From contig NC_053139.1 of assembly GCF_016808335.1 (NCBI RefSeq), positions 38,684,464 to 38,748,463 on the forward strand: 64,000 bases of DNA, read 5' to 3'. This DNA is from Panicum virgatum (Eukaryota; Streptophyta; Magnoliopsida; Poales; Poaceae). A program made the translations under genes and the position numbers. The notes below the pieces were generated by a model. The model saw only the letters and a list, made by a program, of their open reading frames with translations, did no database searches and was not told the origin of the DNA. Positions 1 to 11,720 of this stretch are shown piece by piece. Position 1 is the stretch's first letter. The number at the start of each line of letters is the position of its first letter.

Positions 1-3000
1 CTGTCAGAGGTCTCATACAGGTATAGTATGCAGAAAAAATCGTGATATCTTGATTCTTTTGTGTACTATCATAATCGAATACACATTTAATTTGCTTATC
101 CAGCAGTTTAATGTCAAATGCATCCTTCCTCTTTAGCGAACTAGTTCTCCATGCTAAACCTTATAACCATGTTTTCTTTGCTTTTTCAGTAACTAACGAA
201 TAGTTACTAAACTTGTTTTGTTTTGCATTTTGTAGGACCACATTGTTGGTGCTGTACTACTGACAAAACAGGACACCTTTCTAAGCCGTGAAGAATATAG
301 TCAGCTTGTCTATGGGTCTTGTGTGCCCTCAAATTGTGGCCCTCGTCAACCTGGTGTAAAAGTGTCTGCTATTAAGGATGATGGTGCACTAGAACTTGTC
401 CTTCCTGCTATTTTGAGGCCCAAGCCATTATGGACAGGAAAACAGGTTAAGTATTTCTGAGTTCTGATAACAATTCTCTGCTGCTACTGATGTTGTAACT
501 CAATCTTGGGAATTGCTTAAGATCCATCTATGTAACTTTTTTGTTTACAGGTTATAACAACCATCTTGAATCATATAACAAAAGGCCGTCGTCCATTCAC
601 TGTGGAGCAGAAGGGAAAAATAACAGAAGAATTTCTAATCCCTCCTAAAGAAGAAACAGAAAAAAAGAGAAAAGTAGGAGAGGGAGAAAAGGAAAAAGAA
701 GAAGAAAGAAAAAAAGATATTTCCGAACTGGTTTTATATGTTCGTGGTAATGAGCTCATAAAGGGAATGATAGATAAGGCCCAGTTCGGGAAGTACGGCA
801 TAGTACATACAGTTCATGAATTCTATGGTGCAGATACAGCTGGAATACTGCTCTCAACATTCAGCCGCTTGTTTACGCTTTTCTTGCAGGTAAATTTAGA
901 ATTAAGGCTACCATTTTTTAATTATTATCGGTGATTCACCAGTTACATCTTTAGTAGTTCTAAGTGTACTCTACTAATGCCTAATGTCTAACTGAACTAA
1001 AACATTTATATTGTGGAAATTTACTAGTAGTATGCTAGAACCTCTTTTCTTTATTGAATGCTTCTGCGCAACTAAGGCATTTACTGAATTTATGTGCCCA
1101 GGCTTAGTGTGCTCTGTATTTTTGGCCATAGGTCATAATTAGAGATGCTGATTTATCTTTATTTTGATTTAAAATAAAAAGACCACCCTGCAGCGGACAT
1201 TAGAAACAGATCTCAATTGCCTTTGGGAATGTGGAATTTGGTGTGTGCGGTGCAAAATATGTTTATCTAGTATCACAACATTAAACTTCTAGATGGGCCA
1301 TGTGGGCCACTATGGAAGGAAAAGAAAATAGGTTGGATGTGTGGTTCCGGGTTCAGACTGCTTTTAACTGGACAGAATCACCATCAAACTTGTTGATTAT
1401 TTTAAACTACACTCGTTGAACCAATTGGAGCGCAGTCATATGGCAACACATAAGTCACTTTTGCAGTGATGCATATGTGGACTCTGTACATATGAGAATT
1501 TTGCTTATCTTACACAAAAGCTTTAATTGACTTATTTTGTGTTTCCCAATCAGTGCATACTACGTTCTCCATCCACAAATATAGGCATTCCTGGTATTTT
1601 TAGGACAGATTAAGATTGGAAGTAAATATTAATATCTTATTTAAAAGGAAGGAATAGCTGCTGCAGGTGCTTGGCTTAACAGCATGCATCGCCTGCTTTA
1701 TTGAGTGTGCATGGCGTGCGAGCTGAGAGGGAAAGTTGTTGACGCGCATGACATGGAAAGAAAATCCCAGGCTATGTTGCACGGATACGCCAGGGAGGTG
1801 GCGTATCCGTATCCGGTACGTATCGGATACAGATACGCCATAGATACGTGTTGGATATGTTTCTGGCCGTATCCCAAAAAACTGGATACGTATTGGTCCA
1901 GATATGCGTACCGGACGCGGTTGGGCCGGATTGGATACGGCCCAGCGCCTCAGCCCCGCCTAGGAGGGAGCGCCGGGCAGGGCAACGACAGTCGCCGGGG
2001 TGCCGAGGCGGCCTCCGCAGAGGGCGCACCGGGATCTCGACGAGCGCGGAGGGGTCGCGCGGCAGTCGGTGGAGGCGTGGCTGCCTCCTCAGGCCTCGTC
2101 GCCATGGACTCGCCGATGTCCCCCCGGACCACCTCCCAGAAGCTCTTCCTGGTCCTGGCCCCGCTGCCGACGCCGGCGCCCTGCGGGAGGTTGTAGGGGA
2201 AGGCGAGGACAGCGAGCCCCGTGGTGACGAGCAGCGCGCAGGGGAGGAGGTAGGTGACACGCCAGGCGACGGTGACGGGGAGCCCATGGCCGATGGGATT
2301 TGGGGGAGAGAAGAAGAACGAAGAGATTGGGGAGGCCGGGAGGGTATGAGAGAAGGTCGAGAGGGAGAGAGACGCCTGGCAGCAGTTTGTGGGTGGAGGG
2401 TGGAACAGATTAGGTTTGGTCTATTTTTGTTTTGCCCCTTTATCTTTTCAATAATTATAGATCATATGAATATACGAATTTATAACGCATTCTAGCCCCT
2501 GAAACTTCTATATTCTCACATTCTAGTCCCTAGAACTTCTATTTTCTCACAAATGAACATATAAATATATGAATTAGTGATGCAAATCCATCAAATGCTG
2601 GACAAATGCCTTCTAATTATTAATTTTAAAAATGTCCTAGCCGTATCCCCGTATTAGTGTTTTTCGAGAAATGGCGTATCCGCGTATCCGATATGTATCG
2701 TATCCGATACCCGGATCTGTATCCGTGTAACATAGATCCCAGGAATGCTTATTTTCGTGGACAAATTTCAAACACTAGAGTGCTTGTATTTGCGGATGGA
2801 GTTTGTAGTTGTTTTAGTAACACAGTTTGCTGATTTTGCTTAGTCCTTGCATCCTTTTTTTGGCATATCATGTAGTATCAGCTGCTGCACTGGTGTAGTA
2901 GGTATGAGCTAAGTAAATGGTCTACTGGTACAGACCTTACTGAGTAATTCCGTATATGATATTTAAGATGTAACCACAATATATTTTAATCATAATAGTA

Positions 3001-6000
3001 TCATCAGATCAGATGCTACTGTTATCAGGTCTACTGAAATTTGTTGGCACCAGATCTCCATTGGAGCTTGTAGTATGATATCTCTCGGTCCCACTGTTGA
3101 GGATGATCTTGTGATGCATATCTTGTTTTGAGTTTGAGTGCATTTGTGTTGATCAGCACTTCCACATAAGATAAGATGACTACTTTAATGTCCATTTTTT
3201 TTGAAAAGTATAATGTCCAGTTTGTATTATACTTTTTCTAAGAAGTTTTGTGGTTGTACACTTAATTTTCTTTTTTGCTTTGAGCCTACCACAGATTTTT
3301 TTTCTTTCAATATTGGTTTGTAATATTGTGATTGATGAAGTAAGACATTGTAAATTTTTCAGCTGCATGGGTTTACTTGTGGGATAGATGACCTGCTACT
3401 ATCCCAACAATCCAATGAAACGAGAAGAAAAATTCTCGCTGAAAGTGAAGAGAGCGGTACAAATGTCCACATGGAATTTACACAAAAAACTAAAGTGGAT
3501 CTTGAAGGTTTGTGGAATGATAAGCGAGGCATTTGCATGCAATAAAATCGTTGATTTATTGTATTTACCTTTCTTTTTGCCCCCTTAGCTTCATGTTTAT
3601 TGTTTATTTGCTAACTTTGAAACAGACCTGGCATTGGAAATGAAGGTGGAGAAAGTTGTAAGAAGTAATGGTGAATTTGCCACTGTTACATTGGACAGAA
3701 TGATGAGTAATAAACTGAACGAGATAACAACTACAGCCAATAAAGAATTATTGCCTCATGGTCTAGAAAAGCCTTTTCATAGAAATTGTCTCTCTCTTAT
3801 GACTGCAACTGGTGCTAAAGGTGGCATGGTAAGTTTTTCTTTAGTCAGAACTTATACTGCATTATTAATTTACCTGGTAAGCAGACTGAGGCCAACATGG
3901 AGCCATTTTATTTGTCTTGATAGGTCAACATGACACAAATATCATCATTGTTAGGCCAGCAAGCGTTAGAAGGAAAGCGTGTTCCACGGATGGTTTCTGG
4001 GAAGACTTTGCCATGCTTTCCACCATGGGATACTTCTTCAAGAGCTGGTGGTTTCATCTGTGATCGATTTTTAACTGGTTTGCGCCCTCAAGAGTATTAC
4101 TTTCACTGTATGGCAGGCAGAGAGGGGTATTGTTTCTCAACTATTTTCTGATACATAATAACCATGCATTTGCATCTGTACTGTCCTCGCATTAGGTTAC
4201 TTAAACAAAGATGCATCATATGAGGAACCTGTGATAGCCATAAAACAGGCAGGTACTGGCGCTGCCTTTTCCACACTGTCGATTTGTTAGGCGTTCGTCT
4301 TTAACTTCCACAGGACCAGTGGTACCAAAATGCTTGAAAAGGGCTGGTTGGCTTTTGGGTCTGCAGGTCTAGCGCAAACATTCACTCTGTTCGGCTGGTT
4401 GCGCTGTGTCTGATAGGCTGCAGCAGCAACCGGATGGTGAGAATAGCATTCATTAGCCATAGTTCCCACATAACTGGTACCCACCCATGAGATGCCAAAA
4501 TGTTTTAAAAATGCTGCTTGTTTTTTTGATCCATATAAATTTCCAATAGCCTGTTCGATTCTGTTTGGACTTTGGACGCTTGTGCCTGAATTCTTAAATT
4601 CCAGGCTATTCTTTAGTTTGCACATGGATTTATATGCTTTCTGTAAAAGCAGGGAAGCCTTTCTTTCTTTATAAAAAAAAGGTGTGCACATGGATATCCA
4701 TAGATCTGGGGATATGTGTATTTGCCCAAAAACTGTGCTTACTTTCTTTGTGTACCTATTGATGATCATCAATGCTTGATAGCTGATAGCTCTTCCTACA
4801 ACTGAACAGCATTTGCTTATTGGTGTAAGCAAGCATTAGATGTAGCATCTCGAGGTTGTATAGACACCGTACTCCCACTGAGGTTTGAACTAACGTGGGT
4901 ATAAGTCAGTCGTTCATCTTAATAAACTGTATGGATATGAATTGGCTGACTACATTATTTTTGGTGTATATGGAGGTGATGATTGATTTGGGATCTGAAG
5001 TAGGTTGCTCCTAACAAAGATGCAAGCCATATGCATCTGTTATGACCTCTACTTGCATGTTGTGGCGAGTATATTTTATTTATTCTGAGTTTTGATGCCC
5101 ACGAAAGGAATTTACATCTTTTTGACAAAATGATTTTCATATTGTAAAAGATGATAAGTTTCATACTCATTAGTAATTGGTACAGGATAATCCTACCATT
5201 AGAAAATGTGCATTAGTAATTAGTACAGGATAATCCTACCATTAGAAAATGTGCAAAATTCTGGATGCGTCTGCCACGTGTATGCTTTAGACTTACGAAA
5301 AATATTTAAATTTTGTGCATTCTTTGTAGGTTGGTTGACACAGCAGTCAAGACATCCCGCAGTGGATATCTTCAGCGCTGTCTTATTAAATGTCTGGAAT
5401 CGTTGAAAGTCTCATACGATCACACTGTACGGGATGTTGATGGATCAATTGTACAGTTCCAGTATGGAGAAGATGGAGTTGATGTGCTGAAAACTAGCTT
5501 TCTCAACAAGTTCAAAGAACTTGCTGATGTAAGACATTCAATACTCAGCTATAAGCCACCTTGAATTAGAAGTACATCTTTGGTTTATTTGGTGGTCTTT
5601 CTAATTTTGTGCTAATTTGATCCAAATTGCAGAACAAAAGAGTTGTCCTTGACAACATAGGTGGCCGCAATCAGATACTGTTTGATCAGAAAGTAGAAAA
5701 GAAAAAGCTGTTACCAAACTTGAATTGCTACATTACTAAACTGCCTAAGAAGTTGCGTAAAGAAGCAGCCACATTTCTTAAGGTATCAAAGGAAAAGAAA
5801 AGCTGTGACATCGATGAGGAGGAACTACTGAAGTTACTGAAAATCAAATACATATATAGTCTTGTAGATCCTGGTGAGGCTGTTGGTGTGGTTGCTGCTC
5901 AGTCAATAGGAGAACCTTCAACGCAGATGACGTAAGGCGATCTCTAAATTTGTTATATACTTCTTGACGTTCCCATATATTGATTTCTCCAGTCTATGCT

Positions 6001-8965
6001 AGACCTTTCACGGGTGGACTTGTAAGGGAGTAGTATTTTGTGCTGACTGATTCCCCCCCCCCCTCTTTTTGGTACTGTTGCACTGCAAATTTTTTGTTAC
6101 ATTTCAATTTGGTGATAAAACAACTCAAATATTGTTTACTGCTCATTGCAGGCTCAACACTTTTCATCTTGCTGGAAGGGGTGAGATGAATGTAACCCTT
6201 GGTATACCTCGTTTAAAAGAAATTCTGATGACTGCATCAGCTAATATTAGTACGCCTTTTATGAAGGGTCCGCTGCTTAAAGGAAAGACTAGGTGAGCTT
6301 TATTTGTGGTTACTTTCTGGATAATTAGTGATCTTAGTTTGGTTGCTGCTGTCACTTGCTTAACTCTGTATCAAAGCCTGTCTTCCTAATATTCTATCAA
6401 ACATGATTGTAATCTTCATCGAAATGTACTCATAACTTCATGTGCACTGAATTTTCAAGATATGGGCTTTCATTCGTTATTTATGTGAATGTCTAGGGAA
6501 GATGCTGAGCGGGTGGCTGCAAAGTTTAGAAGAGTTTGTGTGGCTCATATAGTGGAGAAAATTGAAGTATGCACAGTTCCCTTTTACAACAGTAATGGGC
6601 ATGTTTCGACCCTGTACAAGCTACAAATGAAACTTTACCCTCAGGAGCAATACCCTCTGTCGGATCTTACTGTAGATGAGTGTCAGGCAACCTTGAGAAC
6701 AGATTTTGTTGGTGCAATGGAAAATGCAATTGATAAGCATCTAGATCTGCTACGCAAAATTAATAAAATCCGTGCTGTTAAGGTAGAAGATACAGAGGGC
6801 TCTTTATCAGATGGTGGTGAAGAATCTGAAAGTGGACATGCTGACGGTGAAGACACTGGTATGAGTGATGGTGATGATGAAAATGATAATGAAGATGATT
6901 TGGGAACTGATGCAGAAAAGAGGAAACGACAAGAGAAAGATGAGATGGAGTATGATGATGATACTGAAAACGAAGAGGAAATAGATAGTGAATCTGAGGA
7001 AGAGACCAACATTAAACGTCAGAGCGATGAGGATCCTGCTGAGTCAGGTGATGATTTGCTAGAGGCTGAGGAAGAACACAAAACCTCAAAGTCTCAGATG
7101 ACTTCAGTGGGCGAAGTGTCATATTCTTCCAAAAAGGGGGCAACTTCAAAAGATAAGCTAAAGGCAGCTAAACTTCAAGAAAAAAGTCAAACTGATGGTA
7201 TATCAGATGAGAGTAAAGCGGATCAAATAACTTCCAAGCGTGGGAAAAAGTTAAAACGGACTGTCCATGTTGAATCCAAAGGTTTGGATTTTGAGATTCA
7301 CTACGCCTTTCATGATGAACCTCACATTCTACTATCTCAGGTAACTTCTTCATACTCATGAAAAACTTCAATTTTATTTCTGTTATTAGTTACTGTGAAA
7401 AAGTCAAGATATCTCCTTATTTGATTGCTTACCTTTATAGTTAAATGGTGATCTTATACAATGTCTGCCAAAGCTGTAATTCTCATGTACATCTACTCCA
7501 TGTTTTTTTACATGTCTCATTAGTTTTAAGTCAAACTTATCCAAATTTGACCAAGTTTATATATAAATATAACATCTATACTACCAAATATATGCGCTAT
7601 CAAAATATATTCCGTCACTATTGAAAACTAAAATATTCACGCTGGTATTAATGCCACATTTTGATTCCACCAAGTAAAAGAGTCCCATCCTGTGCGAGTG
7701 CTGGCGGGCAGGCGGGAGCGCTGAAAAAAGAGTGCATGGGAGCACGGCTGGGAGGATATTTATGGAAGGGAATGTGGCTCCGAAGATGAAGCGGCCATGA
7801 GTGGCAGCTGTATCAATGGAGGTGGTTCCTGGTGAAATCAAGGATGCCACATACCAGGGTGAAGAGGACACTGGCTGTTGATTTCGCTATTCTCTGATGT
7901 GATATGGTGGTCAGTGCCGACTGTCGTTGTCCTGCAAGGAGAGTGGAGCGTTGAGGCGGGCCGGGGAGGGGGGGGGGGGGGAGTTGTGGCAGCGGCCAGT
8001 GGTGAGACCTAAGGGCTGTGTATGGAGTTGGGATCGAAGGGGGGTAAGGAAGCTTTGGGCAAGTGGCGATATCTCTTCCTAATTTCGTTCATTTTTCTTT
8101 TCTTTTTTCCTTTTATCTTTATTAAACCAGTAAATGCAGCATCAGTTTGGATGGTTGCACAACAATAAATGATTGCACAATAGAGTATCTTCTATGGTTG
8201 TCTATTTTTCCACAAGAAATCCAAAACTTAATATGTATCATGGCACCAATTAATGAATCCACAAACGCACAATCGTGTTTAATCTATGTTTGACCTAGAA
8301 GCTTTTTGGAACCTTGTCAGACAGCAATATTACCCCTTGTTCGCACAATAATATTACCTGGAATAGAGGGAGTGTAATTATAGCGATTTTTAATGTTTTT
8401 TTGTTACCCTGTTCAGATTGCCCAGAAGACAGCTAGGACTGTTTTTGTGAGGGCCTGCAATAACATTGGCAAATGTTCAGTCATGCCACCGAAAGGTATC
8501 CCTGAGCATCTGGAAACGTCCGGAGTGAACTTTGAAATTTTCTACAACCTTGAGGACTACATTAGCATCAATGAGATCAAGTCAAACGATATACATGCAA
8601 TGCTGAAGACATATGGGGTGGAGGCTGCACAGGCCACCATCATCCAGGAAGTGAAAAGTGTGTTTACCGTCTACGGCATCGATGTGGACCCGAGGCACCT
8701 GAGCATGATTGCCGACTTCATGACCTTTGACGGCGGGTTCCGACCCATGAACAGGCTGGGGATGGGCCAGTTCAGCACCTCACCATTCGGCAAGATGACG
8801 TTCGAGACGGCGACCAAGTTCATCGTGGATGCGGCCACGCATGGGGAGGCGGACTCACTAGAGTGCCCCTCGGCCAGTGTCTGCCTCGGGAAGCCAGCGA
8901 AGGTGGGGACGGGGACCTTTAGTTTGCTACAGAACTTTAGTGTCGATCAGCCCATGGTGATGTAA
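1..8965 (+). CDS. NRPA1: DNA-directed RNA polymerase I largest subunit (A190/RPA1), 3' part of gene, partial at 5' end
   Basis: Catalytic subunit of RNA polymerase I, which transcribes 45S rRNA in the nucleolus. Eleven exons read in one frame: 1-20, 236-445, 551-889, 3363-3507, 3626-3828, 3924-4126, 5330-5528, 5633-5931, 6152-6292, 6497-7340, 8417-8965 (stop TAA 8963-8965), about 1049 codons, all with GT-AG introns. Recognisable blocks, in order: [20 protein letters not shown] near the active-centre side; the funnel segment ending in [19 protein letters not shown]; the bridge-helix region ([18 protein letters not shown], then [12 protein letters not shown]); the trigger-loop region ([19 protein letters not shown], then [11 protein letters not shown]); and a C-terminal cleft/jaw region interrupted by a very acidic stretch (codons near 6790-7260), as in Pol I A190. 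[12 protein letters not shown] and the acidic insert favour Pol I over Pol II or III. The N-terminal part (clamp, NADFDGD motif) lies upstream of the window. Introns 3363-upstream (2.5 kb), 4127-5329 and 7341-8416 are enlarged by repeats. Confidence 0.95.
1772..2735. mobile_element. Non-autonomous hAT-like transposon with captured gene sequence (Pack-hAT), in an NRPA1 intron
   Basis: A 964-bp element bounded by a perfect 8-bp target duplication ATCCCAGG (1764-1771 and 2736-2743), the size typical of hAT transposons. Its termini are inverted repeats: CTATGTTGCACGGATAC at the left, and CTATGTTACACGGATAC on the complement of the right, one mismatch in 17. Both flanks carry dense subterminal GTATCCG/CGGATAC motifs (1785-1925 and 2640-2725), another hAT habit. 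The middle (about 1930-2400) is far richer in G+C than the rest of the intron and holds non-transposon sequence (see the NRT2-like fragment). No transposase is present. The two splice sites of the host intron (889/3363) lie well outside it, so NRPA1 should be spliced normally. Confidence 0.85.
2101..2290 (-). pseudogene. Captured fragment resembling an NRT2-type high-affinity nitrate transporter
   Basis: Read on the minus strand from about 2286, one frame gives G-H-G-L-P-V-T then [30 protein letters not shown] and, after a glycine-rich linker, [13 protein letters not shown] followed by a hydrophobic helix, a D/N-LP-G turn and then K-x-F-W is the layout I know from the middle of plant NRT2 (MFS nitrate/nitrite porter) proteins. 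The match is from memory, not a search. There is only about 60 residues, with no start, no splice context and no other transporter helices. It lies inside the hAT element and antisense to NRPA1, so it is a captured fragment and not a gene. Confidence 0.55.
5168..5253. repeat. 43-bp tandem duplication in NRPA1 intron
   Basis: Two adjacent 43-bp copies (5168-5210 and 5211-5253) beginning CATTAGTAATT and ending AGAAAATGTG differ at one base (G/A). They lie about 75 bp upstream of the acceptor of exon 5330. No function is evident. Confidence 0.9.
7500..7640. repeat. Degenerate MITE fragment in NRPA1 intron
   Basis: The stretch with AAGTCAAACTTATCCAAATT followed by TTGACCAAGTTTATA and ACCAAATATATGCG resembles the interior of grass Stowaway-type MITEs that start CTCCCTCCGT. 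I could not define termini, so this is a fragment call only. The rest of this intron (7640-8416) includes a G-rich segment near 7690-8050 with a 13-G run; I see no gene in it. Confidence 0.4.
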
Positions 8966-9280
8966 GCCTGATTGGTTCCACAAATTTTGGTTCAAGCTGC
9001 TTGTAGGAAAGAAAACGGTAGGATTTTTTTTATGGTTGCTGGTCTTGCTGGTTCCGTGGTTGCACCGTGAACCTGATGACACCGTGCTCTATGATATAGA
9101 AAGCTGTGTTTTGTGGATTGAATATTTATGTGTAATCCTGGTGTTGACGGTGTAGGCTATCCCTGGAGTGTTTTGTGGAGTTGAAGTCTTGTTTTGCGCG
9201 AGTATTGTTTTCGATGTTGTCTTCTTAGGAACAGTTAATCTGATTGATCGTTTTCGGTGTTGTTTATTCGTACCGGTGCA
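8966..9280 (+). other. Probable NRPA1 3' UTR and downstream flank
   Basis: T-rich, stop-dense sequence directly after the NRPA1 stop codon, without coding potential. The polyadenylation site cannot be fixed by eye. Confidence 0.5.
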
Positions 9281-9289
9281 TTTGCATTC

Positions 9290-11120
9290 TGGTCAGTCGC
9301 CAGATGCGGAAGAGAAGCACCCATCTCCTGGGTCTGGCCAAAGGCAGATCACACGACGGCCCTGATGAGCCCGTCGTGCCCCGGGGCCATTCAGCCATCA
9401 TCATTCACTGGCCCACTAGCGAAAGCACACGCGACCAGACGAACCCGCTCGGCGCACGCTCCGTGCGTGCGCGTACGCCAGATTCGTTCGTCTCGGGCGC
9501 GGGCGCAGGCGCCGCCGGTGCTCTTGCCCCAGCGATCGCGACGAGCCGCGGTGCCGACAGCGACGGCACGGCCGGGACAGCCTGCGGCGGCGAATCCCGC
9601 ACAGCTCAGCAGCGTCCGACAGAGAAAGGGCAGACGAGCGGGGGCCCCGTCGCGCATATTTGCACGTTGCCGGCCTTTGTCCAGTCCGGGCCGGGTGCCC
9701 TGCAACAAGTCCGGCGAGCGATCCGTACTAGTACGAGTCGGCCATCCTTGCTGCTACTCTGCTATTTGCGTTGACGGTTGATCTATTCTTTGGGTGGCTC
9801 GTAAAGGCAACAGAGAAATATTCCAGACTCCGGCCACCTGAACCTGAAAGCAGGATGCTGCTATGTATGGATGGTATCAGGAGTGAGTATACGATGTCCA
9901 CTTTGTTGCCTGGCTTTCAAACAAGCTGTCTAGAATCACACCGAGCCATGGCAACGGATCCAGGGGCAATTTAGGCTTTGAGGATCAATGAGCAACGATT
10001 GCTCGTTTTGTTTTGAAAAAAAAAAGAGAGAATCTTTTCCGTTTTCGGAGGAACAGTAAATCTGATTGATTGTTCAAGTCGAGAAACTGTCTCTCTTTTG
10101 AGGGGGGAAAAGGGAACAGGGAGTGGCGGATGCAATGTGCCCTCAGTGCATGATTGCACGCAGCGATTCACCAGCATCCAGCGGCGACCGGCCGGACTGT
10201 TCCCGTGCCGCCGCCGCGCGCGCTGCTCACCGCACGCTCTGATGGCCACACATGGGTCACCCCGGCCGCCGGCCGCGCATGATGGCGACCTGGTTCGGGT
10301 CAGAGGCCGGCCGGCTCCCCGGCGAGAATTCAATGCGCACGTACGCGGCGGTGCAGCTCGCGCCGGCGATGACCCGGCCGGCAACGATGTGGCCACCGGC
10401 ATGCATGCTCATGTTCACCCACAGTGATCGCTTTGCTCTCCCCCCTGCTATGCAACTGCTAACAACGAAACGATCGCTTTGCTGCTTCTGCTGCTGCTGC
10501 TGGCAGCGATGTGCATGGCCCGGCCGATCCGGGCAACAGTCTCGCCGGGGCCGAGATCCAAGGCAGGCGGCCGGCGGCCGGCCATCCAGACAGGCACGGC
10601 TGCGCGCGCGCGCATGATTGCGCCGCGGATCCACGCGCGCCTGGCGTCGCCCTGGCGCGGGGGAGTAACTGCGTTGTCCCGCCGCGGCGGGGGCAGGCGC
10701 CCCTGTGCGCCAACAGTGGCCGCTGCGTGCCCAATTGAAACTACTCCCGCGCCGGCCGGCCGGCCCGGCCCGGCCTACCCTCTGATCGATCTCCAGCTTT
10801 CTCCCGGCGGCCTAACGGCCGGCGGATGAGTCGGACGACGGCGACCGGCCGGCCGGCCTGGGAGATTGATCAGGCGAGGTGGCCGGTCCTAGCCTCCTAG
10901 GCCGTGCGCGCACGCATCAGCATGCACGCACGGCGGCACGGGATGCCGGTGGCGACGCAGCGCGCGGCATGGGAGGCTGGGGGGGGGGGGGGATCGAATC
11001 GGACAGGGCGGAAGCGGACAGCCGCTAGAAGCTAGCGGCGGTGACGGTGCCATCGATGCACGGGTTGCAGGTTGCTGTCCTGCGGATGCGCGGGTGCGTG
11101 CTGCCGTGGCATGTGCATGA
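9290..11120. other. CpG-rich non-coding block, no recognisable gene
   Basis: Roughly 1.8 kb of much higher G+C and CpG content than its surroundings, with GGCCGGCC-type palindromes clustered at 10295-10320, 10560-10590, 10750-10785 and 10840-10860, and G runs at 10979-10992. Several frames are open for 100-175 codons on both strands, but all are arginine/proline/alanine-rich with no family I recognise, as expected by chance in GC-rich DNA. It may be a decayed gene, a promoter-type CpG region or an old insertion. Confidence 0.4.
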
Positions 11121-11531
11121 TGGCCTAGATAATCCTATTCCTAAGCACAATGGTTAGAGGTTGGAAACAAGTACTAATGACGCAGCTTAATTACGGCAGC
11201 TCTTGGTCGTGGATGGCATGCATGCTGGCAACGATGACAAGTAGACTGACAACATATAAGAGATGTGTGTCGTATCTATGGGCATGCTTGGTCACGGACT
11301 CACGGTGGTGTCATCTCATCATTGGAGGGAGAAGGCACTGAGAGGTCGAAGCTGAGGTGGTGCAGTGCAGTTTGGGGCCAGCCGACGACAGGATTCAATC
11401 TTAAACATGAAAAAGGAGATCAGTAGTCAACCCTACACTGGTTGCAGTCCTACAGAAAAAATATATATGATCATCACCAAGCAGTAGAGCGACGGATTGG
11501 AATTTGTTGTATAATTGTGTCGAGTATTATA

Positions 11532-11720
11532 TCGAGTCTCGTGAGCCGAATACAAGCAGGGCCTTGCTAATACATTACTCCCTCCGTCCTAGAAAGAATG
11601 CAACTCTCTTATGTTTATGTCGAGTCTCATGAGCTAATACATTACTCCCTCCGTCCTAGAAATAATGCAACTCTCACTTTCCGAAAAGAAGTCAAATAAT
11701 TTCAAATTTGACCAAATTTA
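11532..11720. repeat. Duplicated Stowaway-type MITE terminus
   Basis: The string TACATTACTCCCTCCGTCC followed by TAGAAAGAATGCAACTCTC occurs at about 11571 and again (TAGAAATAATGC) at about 11639, each preceded by a CGAGTCTCGTGAGC-like sequence. CTCCCTCCGTCC is the standard Stowaway terminus. No matching right terminus is clear, so the element is incomplete. Sequence from 11720 to 12595 is otherwise unremarkable: a GA-rich tract at 12090 and a GC-rich patch at 12130-12430 without a recognisable protein. Confidence 0.6.

Noticed and set aside
4287..4832. 181-codon minus-strand open frame inside an NRPA1 intron
   Set aside because: No recognised domain, no splice or promoter context; the sequence appears MITE-derived and the frame is likely chance.
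9244..9781. Overlapping plus- and minus-strand frames of 100-176 codons
   Set aside because: All lie in one CpG-rich block and are Arg/Ala/Pro-rich in every frame, the expected result of low stop frequency.
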